Shown: piece after piece, positions 33,919-42,066 of the stretch
How the letters are laid out: every line of letters begins with the position of its first letter
Numbering within the stretch: position 1 is the stretch's first letter
Source: Actinomycetota bacterium
GTDB lineage: Bacteria; Actinomycetota; Acidimicrobiia; Acidimicrobiales; JAJPHD01
DNA: 64,000 nt
Reading direction: 5' to 3'
Assembly: GCA_021325455.1 (NCBI GenBank)
Contig: JAJPHD010000026.1
Coordinates: 62,001 to 126,000 of the forward strand
Translations under genes and position numbers: made by a program
Notes under the pieces: generated by a model
What the model was told of the DNA's origin: nothing
Database searches by the model: none
Seen by the model: only the letters and a program-made list of their open reading frames with translations

Positions 33919-34521
33919 GTGGCCGTGCACCTGACCGGTCCCATGGAGTGGGTCCTGGTCGCCGTTGCCGGTGCCTTGGCCATCCTGGCCGCCTCCACCC
34001 GGGGACCCCTCGGCGCCTTGCGGGCGCTTTCCTTCCGGAGCCACCGGCTGCTCGACCCTGCCCTGGCCCTGGCCACAGCCCTCTCCCCCCTGGCTGTCAT
34101 GCACCATCTCGGCCTGGGGGGGGTCCTGGTGGCCGAGGCGGCAGCGGCGGGGCTCGGGTACCTGGCCCTCCGGGAGACGGGACGCCGGCCGGTGGCCGTG
34201 GCGGCCCGTCCGGCAGGACGGCACCCGGGCTCCCCGGCCGTTGCGAGCCTCGGCCTCCCCCCTCTCCCGGCGTCCTCCGCCTGGGACGCAGACGACCGGC
34301 CCGGCGAGGAGCCGGGGGCCGGGCGGCCCCTTCCCGGGGGTGGCCGGCCCACACCCCAGGGGAGGAGCGGGGGGAGCCCGGAGCGGGTGGCCCGGGCCGC
34401 GGGCCGGGCCGCGGGCAAGGCCCGGGAGGGGGCGCTGGAGGGCACCGACCGCCTCCTCACCAAGGGGGCCCGCCGGTTGGGCGGGATGGTGGGGCGGAGG
34501 AGGCAACGCCGCCACGGCTGA
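33919..34521 (+). CDS. Hypothetical membrane protein (start uncertain)
   Basis: 200 residues from the GTG used here. The N-terminal half has two or three hydrophobic stretches (VLVAVAGALAILAAS, ALALATALSPLAVM, GVLVAEAAAAGLGYLAL). The C-terminal half is Arg/Gly/Pro-rich and ends basic (GRRRQRRHG). Protein-like sequence (LRVGLHQAAEYALAFLIAEV) continues in frame about 25 codons upstream to just after tatA but contains no ATG, GTG or TTG; the real start may be a CTG at 33874, or a base may be missing. I recognise no family with confidence. Next is ctaC on the same strand, about 75 nt away. Confidence 0.5.
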   Translation: MAVHLTGPMEWVLVAVAGALAILAASTRGPLGALRALSFRSHRLLDPALALATALSPLAVMHHLGLGGVLVAEAAAAGLGYLALRETGRRPVAVAARPAGRHPGSPAVASLGLPPLPASSAWDADDRPGEEPGAGRPLPGGGRPTPQGRSGGSPERVARAAGRAAGKAREGALEGTDRLLTKGARRLGGMVGRRRQRRHG

Positions 34522-34581
34522 TGGGCTGGCGGTGGCCCGAAGGTGACGGCCGCCGACTTCGAATCTCTCCTGAGACTTGGC

Positions 34582-34587
34582 TAGATT
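34582..34587 (+). promoter_or_regulatory. Putative -10 box (TAGATT) of the ctaC-ctaD-ctaF operon
   Basis: TAGATT ends 8 nt before the ctaC ATG. TTCGAA at 34558-34563 lies 18 nt upstream as a weak -35. There is no Shine-Dalgarno between box and ATG, consistent with a leaderless transcript. Confidence 0.4.
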
Positions 34588-34595
34588 CGCCCCCG

Positions 34596-35495
34596 ATGAC
34601 CAGCGACCAGCCGCAACCGCCGGCGGGCCCGGCCCCCACCCCCGGCTCGGGCCGGCGGGCCCGGCTCCTCGGCATGGCCCTGCTGGCCCTGGTCGCTGCC
34701 CTGGTGCTGGGGGGCTGCAACCTCCCCACCTTCGGGACCTACACGCCCATCACCAAGCAGGAGCAGGACGCCTACAGCCTCTACCAGGGTCTCACCATCG
34801 CGGCCATGGTGGTGGGGGGCATCGTGTGGGGCCTCATCATCTGGTGCCTGCTGCGCTACCGCCGGACCAAGCGCCAGGCCGAGACGGGCGAGCTGCCCAA
34901 GCAGACCCGCTACAACATCAAATGGGAGGCGGTCTACACCATCACCCCCATCCTCATGGTGATCGGCATCTTCGTCTACACCGTGATCGCCGAGGACGCC
35001 GCCGACCAGGTCGTGAGGCACCCCAACGTCACCGTGGACGTGTCTGCCTTCCAGTGGGGATGGCAGTTCAACTACCCGGTCGGTGGGGGCAAGGTCATCC
35101 AGGTCCTGCCCAAGCGGGCCCCCACCCCTTCGCCCAGCCAGGCCAACCAGGGGGAGCAGGCCCTGGCCAGCCCGGTCGAGTACCCGATCATGGTGCTGCC
35201 TGTCAACAAGACCGCCCACATCAACCTGGTCTCCAACGACGTGGTGCACGGCTTCTACGTGCCCGCCTTCGAGTTCAGCCGCTACGCCCAGCCCGGGGTG
35301 ACCAACCAGTTCGACTTCACCCCCACCAGGACGGGGTTCTTCCCCGGCCGCTGCACACAGTTCTGCGGGCTGTACCACACTGAGATGCTGTTCTGGGTGA
35401 AGGTGGTCTCCCAGTCCGCCTACCACCACTGGGTGGCCAGCGGTGGCAAGTCGATACCCACCAACACGACCGGAAAGGGCCTGCCCGAAGGATGA
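34596..35495 (+). CDS. ctaC: Cytochrome c oxidase subunit II (aa3 type), lipoprotein form
   Basis: 299 residues. The N-terminal signal ends in an LGGC lipobox, so the protein is lipid-anchored as in other actinobacteria. Two membrane helices follow ([25 protein letters not shown] and [23 protein letters not shown]), then the extracellular cupredoxin domain. The binuclear CuA site is complete: the upstream ligand region VHGFYVPAF and the loop [14 protein letters not shown] with C-x3-C, His and Met. The aromatic electron-entry patch FQWGWQFNY is present. It takes electrons from the bc complex's cytochrome c. The first gene of ctaC-ctaD-ctaF; the stop overlaps the ctaD ATG (ATGA). Confidence 0.95.
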   Translation: MTSDQPQPPAGPAPTPGSGRRARLLGMALLALVAALVLGGCNLPTFGTYTPITKQEQDAYSLYQGLTIAAMVVGGIVWGLIIWCLLRYRRTKRQAETGELPKQTRYNIKWEAVYTITPILMVIGIFVYTVIAEDAADQVVRHPNVTVDVSAFQWGWQFNYPVGGGKVIQVLPKRAPTPSPSQANQGEQALASPVEYPIMVLPVNKTAHINLVSNDVVHGFYVPAFEFSRYAQPGVTNQFDFTPTRTGFFPGRCTQFCGLYHTEMLFWVKVVSQSAYHHWVASGGKSIPTNTTGKGLPEG

Positions 35496-37177
35496 CCCTC
35501 CTCGACGAAGCCGCCGCCCTTCATCTCCCCGTGCACGAGGAGGAGGAGGAGCTACCTCCCGGGCTCCTCAAGTGGTTCACCAGCACCGACCACAAGTCGA
35601 TCGGCAAGAGCTACCTGTACACCTCCATGGTGTTCTTCTTCATGGCCGGCCTCATGGCCATGATGATCCGCACCCAGCTGATCCAGCCCGACACCGGCTT
35701 CTTCGACCAGGCGACGTACAACGAGCTGTTCACCATGCACGGCAGCTTGATGATGTACCTCTTCGCCGGTCCCTTCGCCTTCGGCGGCTTCGCCAACCTG
35801 ATCATCCCCCTCCAGATCGGGGCGCCGGACATGGCGTTCCCCCGCCTCAACCTCCTCTCCTACTGGCTCTACGCCGCGGGCGGGGTCATCATGATCTCGG
35901 GCTTCTTCGTCCAGGGCGGGGCGGCCGAGTTCGGCTGGGTGGCCTATGCCCCCCTGTCGAGTGCCACCAACAGCCCCGGGGCTGGCCCCGACCTGTGGAT
36001 CGCCGCCCTGATACTCACGGGGTTCTCGGCCATCTTCACCGGGGTGAACCTCGTCACGACCATCTTCTACCTGCGGGCCCCCGGCATGACCATGTTCCGG
36101 ATGCCCATCTTCACCTGGAACATGCTGGTGACGGCCATCCTGATCCTGATCGCCTTCCCGGTCCTCACCAGCGCCCTGGTCATGCTGTACTGCGACAGGC
36201 ACTTCGGCGCCCACTTCTTCACGGTGTCGGGCGGCGGTGTTCCTATCCTCTGGCAGCACCTGTTCTGGTACTTCGGGCACCCCGAGGTCTACATCCTGGC
36301 CCTGCCGTACTTCGGGATCGTGACCGAGATACTGCCGGTCTTCTCCCGCAAGCCCGTCTTCGGCTACAAGGGGCTGGTCTTTGCCACCCTGGCCATAGCC
36401 GGCCTGTCCACCAGCGTGTGGGCCCACCACATGTTCACCACCGGCGTGGTGCTGCTCCCCTTCTTCTCGGGCATGTCCTACCTGATCGCCGTGCCCACGG
36501 GGATCAAGTTCTTCGCCTGGATCGGCTCCATGTGGAAGGGCCAGATCACCCTGGAGACCCCGATGATGTTCGCCATCGGGTTCCTGTTCGTGTTCCTCCT
36601 GGGCGGCCTCTCCGGGGTGCTCCTCGCCTCCCCCCCCATCGACTTCTTCGTGCACGACACCTACTACGTGGTGGCCCACTTCCACGAGGTGCTGATAGGC
36701 ACTGCCGTGCTGGGCGGCTTCGCTGGCTACTACTACTGGTACCCCAAGTTCACGGGCCGGATGCTGCGCAGCCGCCTGGGCCAGATCCACTGCGTGCTGC
36801 TGATCATCGGCTTCATCCTCCAGACCATGCCCCAGTACGTGCTGGGCCTCTACGGCATGGCCCGGCGCATCGCCACCTACACCCCGGCGGACCACTGGAC
36901 CACCCTCAACGTCCTGTCCAGCGCCGGGGCGTACCTGATCGGGGTCTCCTTCCTGTTCTTCCTCGTCAACCAGTGGATCTCCTGGCGGCGCCCCATACCC
37001 GCCGGTGACAACCCCTGGGACGGGCACGCCCTGGAGTGGGCCACCAGCTCGCCCCCACCGCACCACAACTTCCACTTCCTTCCCCCCATCCGCTCCGAGC
37101 GTCCCACCTGGGACATGAACCACGGCGAGCCGGCCCGGGTGGACGTGGCCGGTCCCACGGGGGTGACCGTGCGGTGA
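35492..37177 (+). CDS. ctaD: Cytochrome c oxidase subunit I
   Basis: 561 residues, about 12 membrane helices. Heme a/a3 and CuB ligands are visible: [12 protein letters not shown] (low-spin heme His), [11 protein letters not shown] (CuB His and cross-linked Tyr), AHHMFTTG (CuB His pair) and [11 protein letters not shown] (heme a3 and heme a His). This is the catalytic oxygen-reducing, proton-pumping subunit. The N-terminal tail carries an acidic EEEEELPPG run. It overlaps ctaC and ctaF by 4 nt each. Confidence 0.97.
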   Translation: MTLLDEAAALHLPVHEEEEELPPGLLKWFTSTDHKSIGKSYLYTSMVFFFMAGLMAMMIRTQLIQPDTGFFDQATYNELFTMHGSLMMYLFAGPFAFGGFANLIIPLQIGAPDMAFPRLNLLSYWLYAAGGVIMISGFFVQGGAAEFGWVAYAPLSSATNSPGAGPDLWIAALILTGFSAIFTGVNLVTTIFYLRAPGMTMFRMPIFTWNMLVTAILILIAFPVLTSALVMLYCDRHFGAHFFTVSGGGVPILWQHLFWYFGHPEVYILALPYFGIVTEILPVFSRKPVFGYKGLVFATLAIAGLSTSVWAHHMFTTGVVLLPFFSGMSYLIAVPTGIKFFAWIGSMWKGQITLETPMMFAIGFLFVFLLGGLSGVLLASPPIDFFVHDTYYVVAHFHEVLIGTAVLGGFAGYYYWYPKFTGRMLRSRLGQIHCVLLIIGFILQTMPQYVLGLYGMARRIATYTPADHWTTLNVLSSAGAYLIGVSFLFFLVNQWISWRRPIPAGDNPWDGHALEWATSSPPPHHNFHFLPPIRSERPTWDMNHGEPARVDVAGPTGVTVR

Positions 37178-37623
37178 GCATGAGGAGCCTCATGGCCAAG
37201 GCGGTGGGGACCTCCAAGGGGACCGGTGGGTTTCGCAGCGAGGCTCTCCTCTTCCTCGGCACCGCCGCCTTCTTCGCCATCGTCCTGGGCGTCTACTGGT
37301 TCAGCAGTTACGAGGACGGGGGCTCCCTCCTCCTGCTGTTCACGGTGTGCCTGGGCCTCCTGCCCGGCAGCTACCTGTTCTGGTGGTCCCGGCGCATGCG
37401 GCCTCGGCCCGAGGACCGCCCTGCCGCCACCCTGGAGGAGGGGGCGGGCACCGTGAACTCCTTCCCCGACCGGAGCGTGTGGCCCCTCACCGTGGGCGTG
37501 TCCATGGGTTTCGTGGCCCTCGCCTTGGCCTTCGGCCCCTGGCTGGCGGTCATAGGAGGGGTGGTGGCCATCATCTCGTTCGTGGGCGTGATCGCCGAGA
37601 GCCGGCGGGGCGGGGTCGTCTAG
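37174..37623 (+). CDS. ctaF: Cytochrome c oxidase subunit IV, actinobacterial CtaF type
   Basis: 149 residues with four membrane helices ([79 protein letters not shown]). Size, topology and position after ctaD fit the small accessory subunit IV of actinobacterial aa3 oxidase, though sequence motifs are few. The GTG at 37174 overlaps the ctaD stop as GTGA; an ATG two codons later is also possible. Confidence 0.8.
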   Translation: MSMRSLMAKAVGTSKGTGGFRSEALLFLGTAAFFAIVLGVYWFSSYEDGGSLLLLFTVCLGLLPGSYLFWWSRRMRPRPEDRPAATLEEGAGTVNSFPDRSVWPLTVGVSMGFVALALAFGPWLAVIGGVVAIISFVGVIAESRRGGVV

Positions 37624-37637
37624 CCCCACGACGGGGC
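37623..37637 (+). terminator. Hairpin at the end of the ctaCDF operon
   Basis: GCCCC-ACGAC-GGGGC gives a 5-bp GC stem that starts on the last base of the ctaF stop codon. No T-tract. It lies between two convergent operons and could serve either. Confidence 0.3.
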
Positions 37638-37672
37638 CAGGGGCCTGAGGGCCGGGGCGAAGCAGCCCGCTC

Positions 37673-39508
37673 CTACCTGATCGACAGGGCCAGTGCTCCT
37701 CCTATGACGGCCAGGCCCAGCACGATCCAGGTCACGTAGTCGGTGACCACCCCGCTCTGGAAGCGCCGGATCGGGCCTACCAGGCCCAGACCGGGTTCGA
37801 GCCCCCTCCGCAGCAACGGCAGGCGCCGCCAGTAGAGAGAGACGAGCGCCAGCACGGCCGCCCCGGCCGCCGACCCCACCCCGGTGGCGACGTCGGCGAT
37901 GGTGATGCCCGTGGGCTCGGGGGGCTGAGGTGCCTGGGCGTGCAGCACCCGGGCCCCGGAGAGGACGGTGGCGTTGTACGCCCCCTGGTCCTGGAACCGG
38001 ACCGCCGCCGCCTGCACCACCGAGCCCAGGTGGGGCAGCAGGCCCACGGCCACCGCCAGGGCTACCAGGACGAGGGGGGGCAGGACCATAGAAAGGGGCG
38101 TCCGGCCCCGGCCCTCCTCGGTCTCGGAGTGCTCCTCGGAGGCCTCGGCCGCCATGCGGGGGTCCTCGGACGGGGCGTCCCCCAGGCCCCAGAAGACCCC
38201 TCCCCCGGCCCGCAGCACGGCCCCCCCGACCAGGATGGACGTGATGATGAGCACGGCGGTGACCCAGGCCATCCCGTGGCTGTAACCGCTCTCCTCGATG
38301 TAGCCCTTGCCCAGGTAGGTGGCGAAGGGCGGTAGGTCGGCCAGGCCCAGGCCGGCCAGGATGTACACCGCCCCGGTGACCGGCAGGCGCCGGCCCCGCC
38401 CGTGCAGCCAGGTCTCGTTGATCGATCTCAGGCGATGCAGCACGATCCCGGTGCAGAGGAAGAGAGCCCCCTTCACCAGGCCGTGGCCCACCACGTAGAT
38501 GGCCGCCCCGGCCAGGCCCAGGGGGGTGAGCAGGGCCACACCCATCAGGAACATGCCGGCGTGGCTGATGGTGGAGAAGGCGAGGATCCGCTTCAGGTGG
38601 CGCTGCCGGAAGCAGAACAGGGCCCCCACCACGGCCGTGGCTGCCCCCAGGGCCAGGAGGGTGGAGCTGATGGCTCCCCGGTGACCCAGGGCGGAGCCGA
38701 ACATCGACCAGTACACCCTGGCCACCCCGTACAGGCCCAGCTCAACCATGGCGCCGGAGAACAGCACGCACACCGGGCTCGGGGCCACCGCCTCGGCGTC
38801 GGCGGTCCAGAAGTGGAAGGGGACGATGGAGGCCTTGACGAGGAGGCCCACGACTATGAGCACGAAGGACACCACCACCAGCCCGTCGGGGCGGTGGCCG
38901 GCCAGGGCCCGGCCTACCTGGGCCATGTTGAGGGCCCCGGTCCGGCCATAGACCAAGGCGATGCCGGCCAGGGACAGGTAGGCCCCCACGCTGTTGGTGA
39001 TGGCGAAGTTGAGGGCCCCCTGGAGGGGCCCCCGCTCCTCGGTCCGGTAGGCCGTGAGGGCATAGGCGGCCACCCCCATCACCTCGAAGAAGACGAACAG
39101 GTCGAACACGTCGCCGGTGAGGCAGAACCCGGCCATGCCGGCCAGGAAGACCAGCATGAGGGCGTGGTAGAAGGTGGACACCCGCTCGAAGTAACGCCAC
39201 GAGAAGACCATCGCCGCCGTCACGAGGAGGCCGGCGAAGGCAGCCAGCCCCGCGCTCAGAGGGCTGGCTACGAAGTCAATCCCGAGCGCCACCCCGTGGG
39301 CGGGCCGGAAGCCGCCGAACCAGTACACCTGGGCGCTGCCCGCCCCCACCGTGAGGGCCATGAGCATGGCCGTGACCGCCGCCGCGGTGAGGATGGCCAG
39401 CCCGTCCAGGGCCCAGCGGTTACGGCGCTGGAACGCGGCGCTGGCGGCCGACAGCCCGGCCGCCACCAGGAGGGGGACGGCCACGGCCAGAGGGAGGAGG
39501 GTGCGCAC
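37673..39508 (-). CDS. mnhD: Mrp/Mnh cation:proton antiporter subunit D (NuoN/MrpD-like)
   Basis: 611 residues, about 14-16 membrane helices. It is the only large antiporter-type subunit in the cluster. FDLFVFFEVMGVAAYALTAYR carries the conserved membrane Glu of complex-I-like antiporter subunits, followed by ALNFAITNSVGAYLSLAGIALVYGRTG, VGLLVKASIVPFHFWTADAEAVAPSPVCVLFSGAMVELGLYGVAR (conserved Lys and TM8 region), and HLKRILAFSTISHAGMFLMG. It ends about 100 residues longer than typical MrpD, with an extra loop and terminal helices. It would translocate H+ against Na+ or K+ with the small Mnh subunits. Last gene of the bc-mnh unit, 21 nt after mnhC. Confidence 0.88.
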   Translation of the reverse strand: MRTLLPLAVAVPLLVAAGLSAASAAFQRRNRWALDGLAILTAAAVTAMLMALTVGAGSAQVYWFGGFRPAHGVALGIDFVASPLSAGLAAFAGLLVTAAMVFSWRYFERVSTFYHALMLVFLAGMAGFCLTGDVFDLFVFFEVMGVAAYALTAYRTEERGPLQGALNFAITNSVGAYLSLAGIALVYGRTGALNMAQVGRALAGHRPDGLVVVSFVLIVVGLLVKASIVPFHFWTADAEAVAPSPVCVLFSGAMVELGLYGVARVYWSMFGSALGHRGAISSTLLALGAATAVVGALFCFRQRHLKRILAFSTISHAGMFLMGVALLTPLGLAGAAIYVVGHGLVKGALFLCTGIVLHRLRSINETWLHGRGRRLPVTGAVYILAGLGLADLPPFATYLGKGYIEESGYSHGMAWVTAVLIITSILVGGAVLRAGGGVFWGLGDAPSEDPRMAAEASEEHSETEEGRGRTPLSMVLPPLVLVALAVAVGLLPHLGSVVQAAAVRFQDQGAYNATVLSGARVLHAQAPQPPEPTGITIADVATGVGSAAGAAVLALVSLYWRRLPLLRRGLEPGLGLVGPIRRFQSGVVTDYVTWIVLGLAVIGGALALSIR

Positions 39509-39529
39509 GCCGGCGAGGAGAGGAGCGGC

Positions 39530-39874
39530 TCAGCCCTGGAGCTGGCGGAGGTCCTCTGGGTCCAGGGTGCCGAAGCGCTTGTGGGCCTGCACGGCCAGGG
39601 CCAGCAGCAGGGCCGACACCGCCGCCTCCACCACCACGTCGGTGAGGGCCAGGGCCTGCACGACGGGGTCCACGGCCGGTGTGGACCGAGGGATGTCGGA
39701 GAAGAAGGGGGCCGCCGCCCCCGCCTTGTAGCCCACGCCCAGCAGCAGCACGTAGGTGGAGGACTGGACCACGGCCAGGCAGATGATGAGGTGGACGAGG
39801 TGGCGGCTGGTGACTATCCCGTACAGGCCCACGGCCAGGATCCAGGCCACGACGATGAAGGGGAAGATCTGCAT
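39530..39874 (-). CDS. mnhC: Mrp/Mnh antiporter subunit C (NuoK-like)
   Basis: 114 residues, three membrane helices (IFPFIVVAWILAVGLYGIVTSR, LVHLIICLAVVQSSTYVLLLGVGY, ALALTDVVVEAAVSALLLALAVQ). The last helix, PVVQALALTDVVVEAAVSALLLALAV, is the NuoK/MrpC signature. Its ATG shares one base with the stop of the upstream B-subunit gene (TGATG), so translation should be coupled. Confidence 0.9.
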   Translation of the reverse strand: MQIFPFIVVAWILAVGLYGIVTSRHLVHLIICLAVVQSSTYVLLLGVGYKAGAAAPFFSDIPRSTPAVDPVVQALALTDVVVEAAVSALLLALAVQAHKRFGTLDPEDLRQLQG

Positions 39875-40629
39875 CAATGCCTCCGGACGATCAGGGTCTG
39901 CTCCAGGAACTCGCTGGCCACCACGACGAAGGCCGCCGTCACCTCGATGCCCACGAAGAAGCTGATGAGGGCGATGGTCCCCGCCGAGTCCACCTCCCCC
40001 GGCATGTGCCCCAGGGGCAGGACGTTGGCCAGGAAGGCCGCCCCCACCCCCAGGGCGGAGATGCCGATGATGGCGAAGCTGGCCGCCCCCACCGCCTCCA
40101 CCGCGTCGGCGAGGGGGACGGGGCTGATCCTCTTCAGGGCCAGGAACTCGCCTGCCAGGTAGATCATGGCGAAGGCCGTGGCCAGGATCACCCCGCCCTG
40201 GAACCCGCCTCCGGGGCTCACCTGGCCGTGAGACACGATGTACCAGCCGACCACGACCGTGGGGCCGGTGAAGGTGATGGCCGCCACCCGCACGGCCTCG
40301 CTGGTGCCGGGGTCGGTGCGATCCCTGGCTTCGTCCACGGCGGAACGCTCCCTCTCCTCCCGCAGGTGGCGCAGGACCACGCCCATGCCCGTGGCCGCCG
40401 CGAACAGGATGAACTCCTCCCCCAGGGTGTCCATGGCGCGGTAGTCGAAGTTCACCGCCGACACGATGTCGGTGGCGTGGGTCTGGCGTATCCCTATGGC
40501 GTTGAGCACGTCGCCGTAGGGCCCCGGGTAGTGGCCGAACCCGGGCAGGCCCACCAGCCCCCACAGGAAGAAGGCCAGGACGGCTGCCATACCGGCCAGG
40601 AAGACCCCGCGGCGCACCCCCGGGGTCAC
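39874..40629 (-). CDS. mnhB: Fused MbhE-like domain + Mrp/Mnh antiporter subunit B
   Basis: 251 residues. The first 90 or so (N-terminal helix, then SAVNFDYRAMDTLGEEFILFAAATGMGVVLR) match the MbhE domain, normally the C-terminal end of MrpA. The rest is MrpB: FTGPTVVVGWYIVSHGQVSPGGGFQGGVILATAFAMIYLAG and a final helix GTIALISFFVGIEVTAAFVVVASEF. So the piece usually attached to MrpA is fused here to MrpB, while the NuoL-like body of MrpA is absent. GTG start overlapping the preceding gene (GTGA). Confidence 0.85.
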   Translation of the reverse strand: MTPGVRRGVFLAGMAAVLAFFLWGLVGLPGFGHYPGPYGDVLNAIGIRQTHATDIVSAVNFDYRAMDTLGEEFILFAAATGMGVVLRHLREERERSAVDEARDRTDPGTSEAVRVAAITFTGPTVVVGWYIVSHGQVSPGGGFQGGVILATAFAMIYLAGEFLALKRISPVPLADAVEAVGAASFAIIGISALGVGAAFLANVLPLGHMPGEVDSAGTIALISFFVGIEVTAAFVVVASEFLEQTLIVRRH

Positions 40630-40880
40630 TCCTCTTGCCTCCTCACCTTGGCCAGGGTGAGGAGGAACAGGATCGGCAGGATCACCGCCCCTACCGTCAG
40701 CTGGGAGAGGGCCACGTCCGGCGCCTGGAAGGCGAAGAACAGCACCGCCAGCAGCAGCCCGTACACGCTGAGCAGCACGACCTGGCGGGAGGGCTGGCGC
40801 ATGAGGACCACCGCCGTGGCGCCGGCGGCGACCAGCACCAGTATGGCCGCCTGCAGGGCGGTCGTGCCCGGAGGAGTCAC
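40626..40880 (-). CDS. MbhD-type (DUF4040) antiporter subunit
   Basis: 84 residues, three membrane helices; VLLSVYGLLLAVLFFAFQAPDVALSQLTVGAVILPILFLL is the diagnostic MbhD/MrpA-C block (NuoJ-like). In standard seven-subunit Mrp it forms part of MrpA; here it is free-standing, as in archaeal Mbh/Mbx-type clusters. GTG start with GGAG close upstream. Confidence 0.85.
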   Translation of the reverse strand: MTPPGTTALQAAILVLVAAGATAVVLMRQPSRQVVLLSVYGLLLAVLFFAFQAPDVALSQLTVGAVILPILFLLTLAKVRRQEE

Positions 40881-40922
40881 CGCCGGCTCGCCTGGTCCCG
40901 CCGCTGGGTGGGCACGGCCCGG

Positions 40923-41267
40923 CTACCCGGTCTCCTCGGGACCGGGATCACCCTCGCCGGCCAGGAGGCGCCAGTTGCCCCGCTCCCGGATGGCGGCGGC
41001 CCGGGCCGTGGCATGGGTGAGGACGGGGCCCGACAGCACCACGAAGAGCAGCGCCAGCCACGTCTCGGTGGTGTTCTCCGAGTACCCCTTTTGCACCAGC
41101 ACGGCCAGGGCCACCAGCACCGGTGCCACCAGCGTGGCCAGGCCCACGTAGTGCAGCTTCTGGTAGGCGTCCTCCATCACCGCCACCCCAAGGGTGGAGC
41201 CCAGCACCACCACCACGGCCAGGGCCAGGAGGGCGTCAGCCACCACGTCCTTGACGAGCACCGTCAC
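40923..41267 (-). CDS. mnhG: Mrp/Mnh antiporter subunit G
   Basis: 114 residues, three helices: VVADALLALAVVVVLGSTLGVAVMEDAYQKLHYVGLATLVAPVLVALAVL, where the EDAYQKLHYVGLAT motif (usually DxYxRLH) is characteristic of MrpG. GTG start. The soluble C-terminal tail (RERGNWRLLAGEGDPGPEETG) is acidic. Confidence 0.9.
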   Translation of the reverse strand: MTVLVKDVVADALLALAVVVVLGSTLGVAVMEDAYQKLHYVGLATLVAPVLVALAVLVQKGYSENTTETWLALLFVVLSGPVLTHATARAAAIRERGNWRLLAGEGDPGPEETG

Positions 41268-41290
41268 TTCCTCCCCTCACCCGCCCCCGC

Positions 41291-41542
41291 TCAAAGCCAA
41301 CGCTCCAGGGCGCGCAGGAAGACCAGGCCGCTCCCCAGCAGCAAGACGGCCACCACCACGGCCAGCTCGAACTCGCCCGGGCGGCCGAAGCCCTCCGACA
41401 GCATGATGAGGACCATCACCACGACGGCCCCCACCACCTGTAGGGCCATCACCGCCTCGATCAGCTTGCCCCGCCACAGGACCGCACCGAGGGGGAGGGT
41501 GCAGGCCAGCATGGCGATGGAGGCGGCGACGAACCCGGTCAT
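41291..41542 (-). CDS. mnhF: Mrp/Mnh antiporter subunit F
   Basis: 83 residues, three helices. It matches MrpF in size and order in the operon (KLIEAVMALQVVGAVVVMVLIMLSEGF, where MrpF usually has DR-x-A-x-x). The ATG overlaps the mnhE stop by 4 nt. Part of the small-subunit block that anchors the antiporter. Confidence 0.85.
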   Translation of the reverse strand: MTGFVAASIAMLACTLPLGAVLWRGKLIEAVMALQVVGAVVVMVLIMLSEGFGRPGEFELAVVVAVLLLGSGLVFLRALERWL

Positions 41543-42045
41543 CCCGCCCCGCTCCGGTCCGCCCTCTCCCCCCTGACAACCAGGTGGTGGACCACCGCCA
41601 CCTCCCGCTCCCGGTCGATACCGAGCACGAACGTTCCCGGAGGCGCCGACCGCCCCATCACGATGAGCACCCTCCTGCTAGCTCCTTCGGCCGAGTCCTG
41701 CCCCCACGGTGTCGGCACCTCCCGGAACCCGCTGGGGGGCTGCTCCCCCCGCGCCAGCCGGCGCCACAGTACGCCTAGGAGCAGGACGGTGTCCCTGGCC
41801 ACCTGCACCGGCAGGCCCAGGGCGGGGGCCACCCACTCGATGCGGGGGCGGAAGCGCGAGCCCACCTGGTACTGGACCAGCTCGGCCAGGAAGGCCCCCA
41901 GGGCGGAGGCGCCCGCCCCGGCCAGGAGCTCGGCCAGGGCAATGGAGTCGTCGAGCAGCACCCACAGCGCCATGAGCACGGCCCACCACACCACCCATGA
42001 CCCCACCCGCCGGGCCAGTGGGCCCCGACCGGCCACCTCCGCCAC
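41539..42045 (-). CDS. mnhE: Mrp/Mnh antiporter subunit E
   Basis: 168 residues. Two N-terminal helices, then a cytoplasmic domain typical of MrpE (WVAPALGLPVQVARDTVLLLGVLWRR; TFVLGIDREREVAVVHHLVV). The first mnh gene in the run, starting 21 nt after the qcrB stop with no obvious promoter, so it is probably read through from the bc genes. Confidence 0.85.
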   Translation of the reverse strand: MAEVAGRGPLARRVGSWVVWWAVLMALWVLLDDSIALAELLAGAGASALGAFLAELVQYQVGSRFRPRIEWVAPALGLPVQVARDTVLLLGVLWRRLARGEQPPSGFREVPTPWGQDSAEGASRRVLIVMGRSAPPGTFVLGIDREREVAVVHHLVVRGERADRSGAG

Positions 42046-42066
42046 GGCCGGCAGCTCCCGGGCCGG

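Noticed and set aside
38402-40162. 586-codon plus-strand frame across mnhD, mnhC and mnhB
   Set aside because: Product is His/Gly/Glu-rich without hydrophobic segments or motifs. The minus strand encodes three recognisable antiporter subunits.
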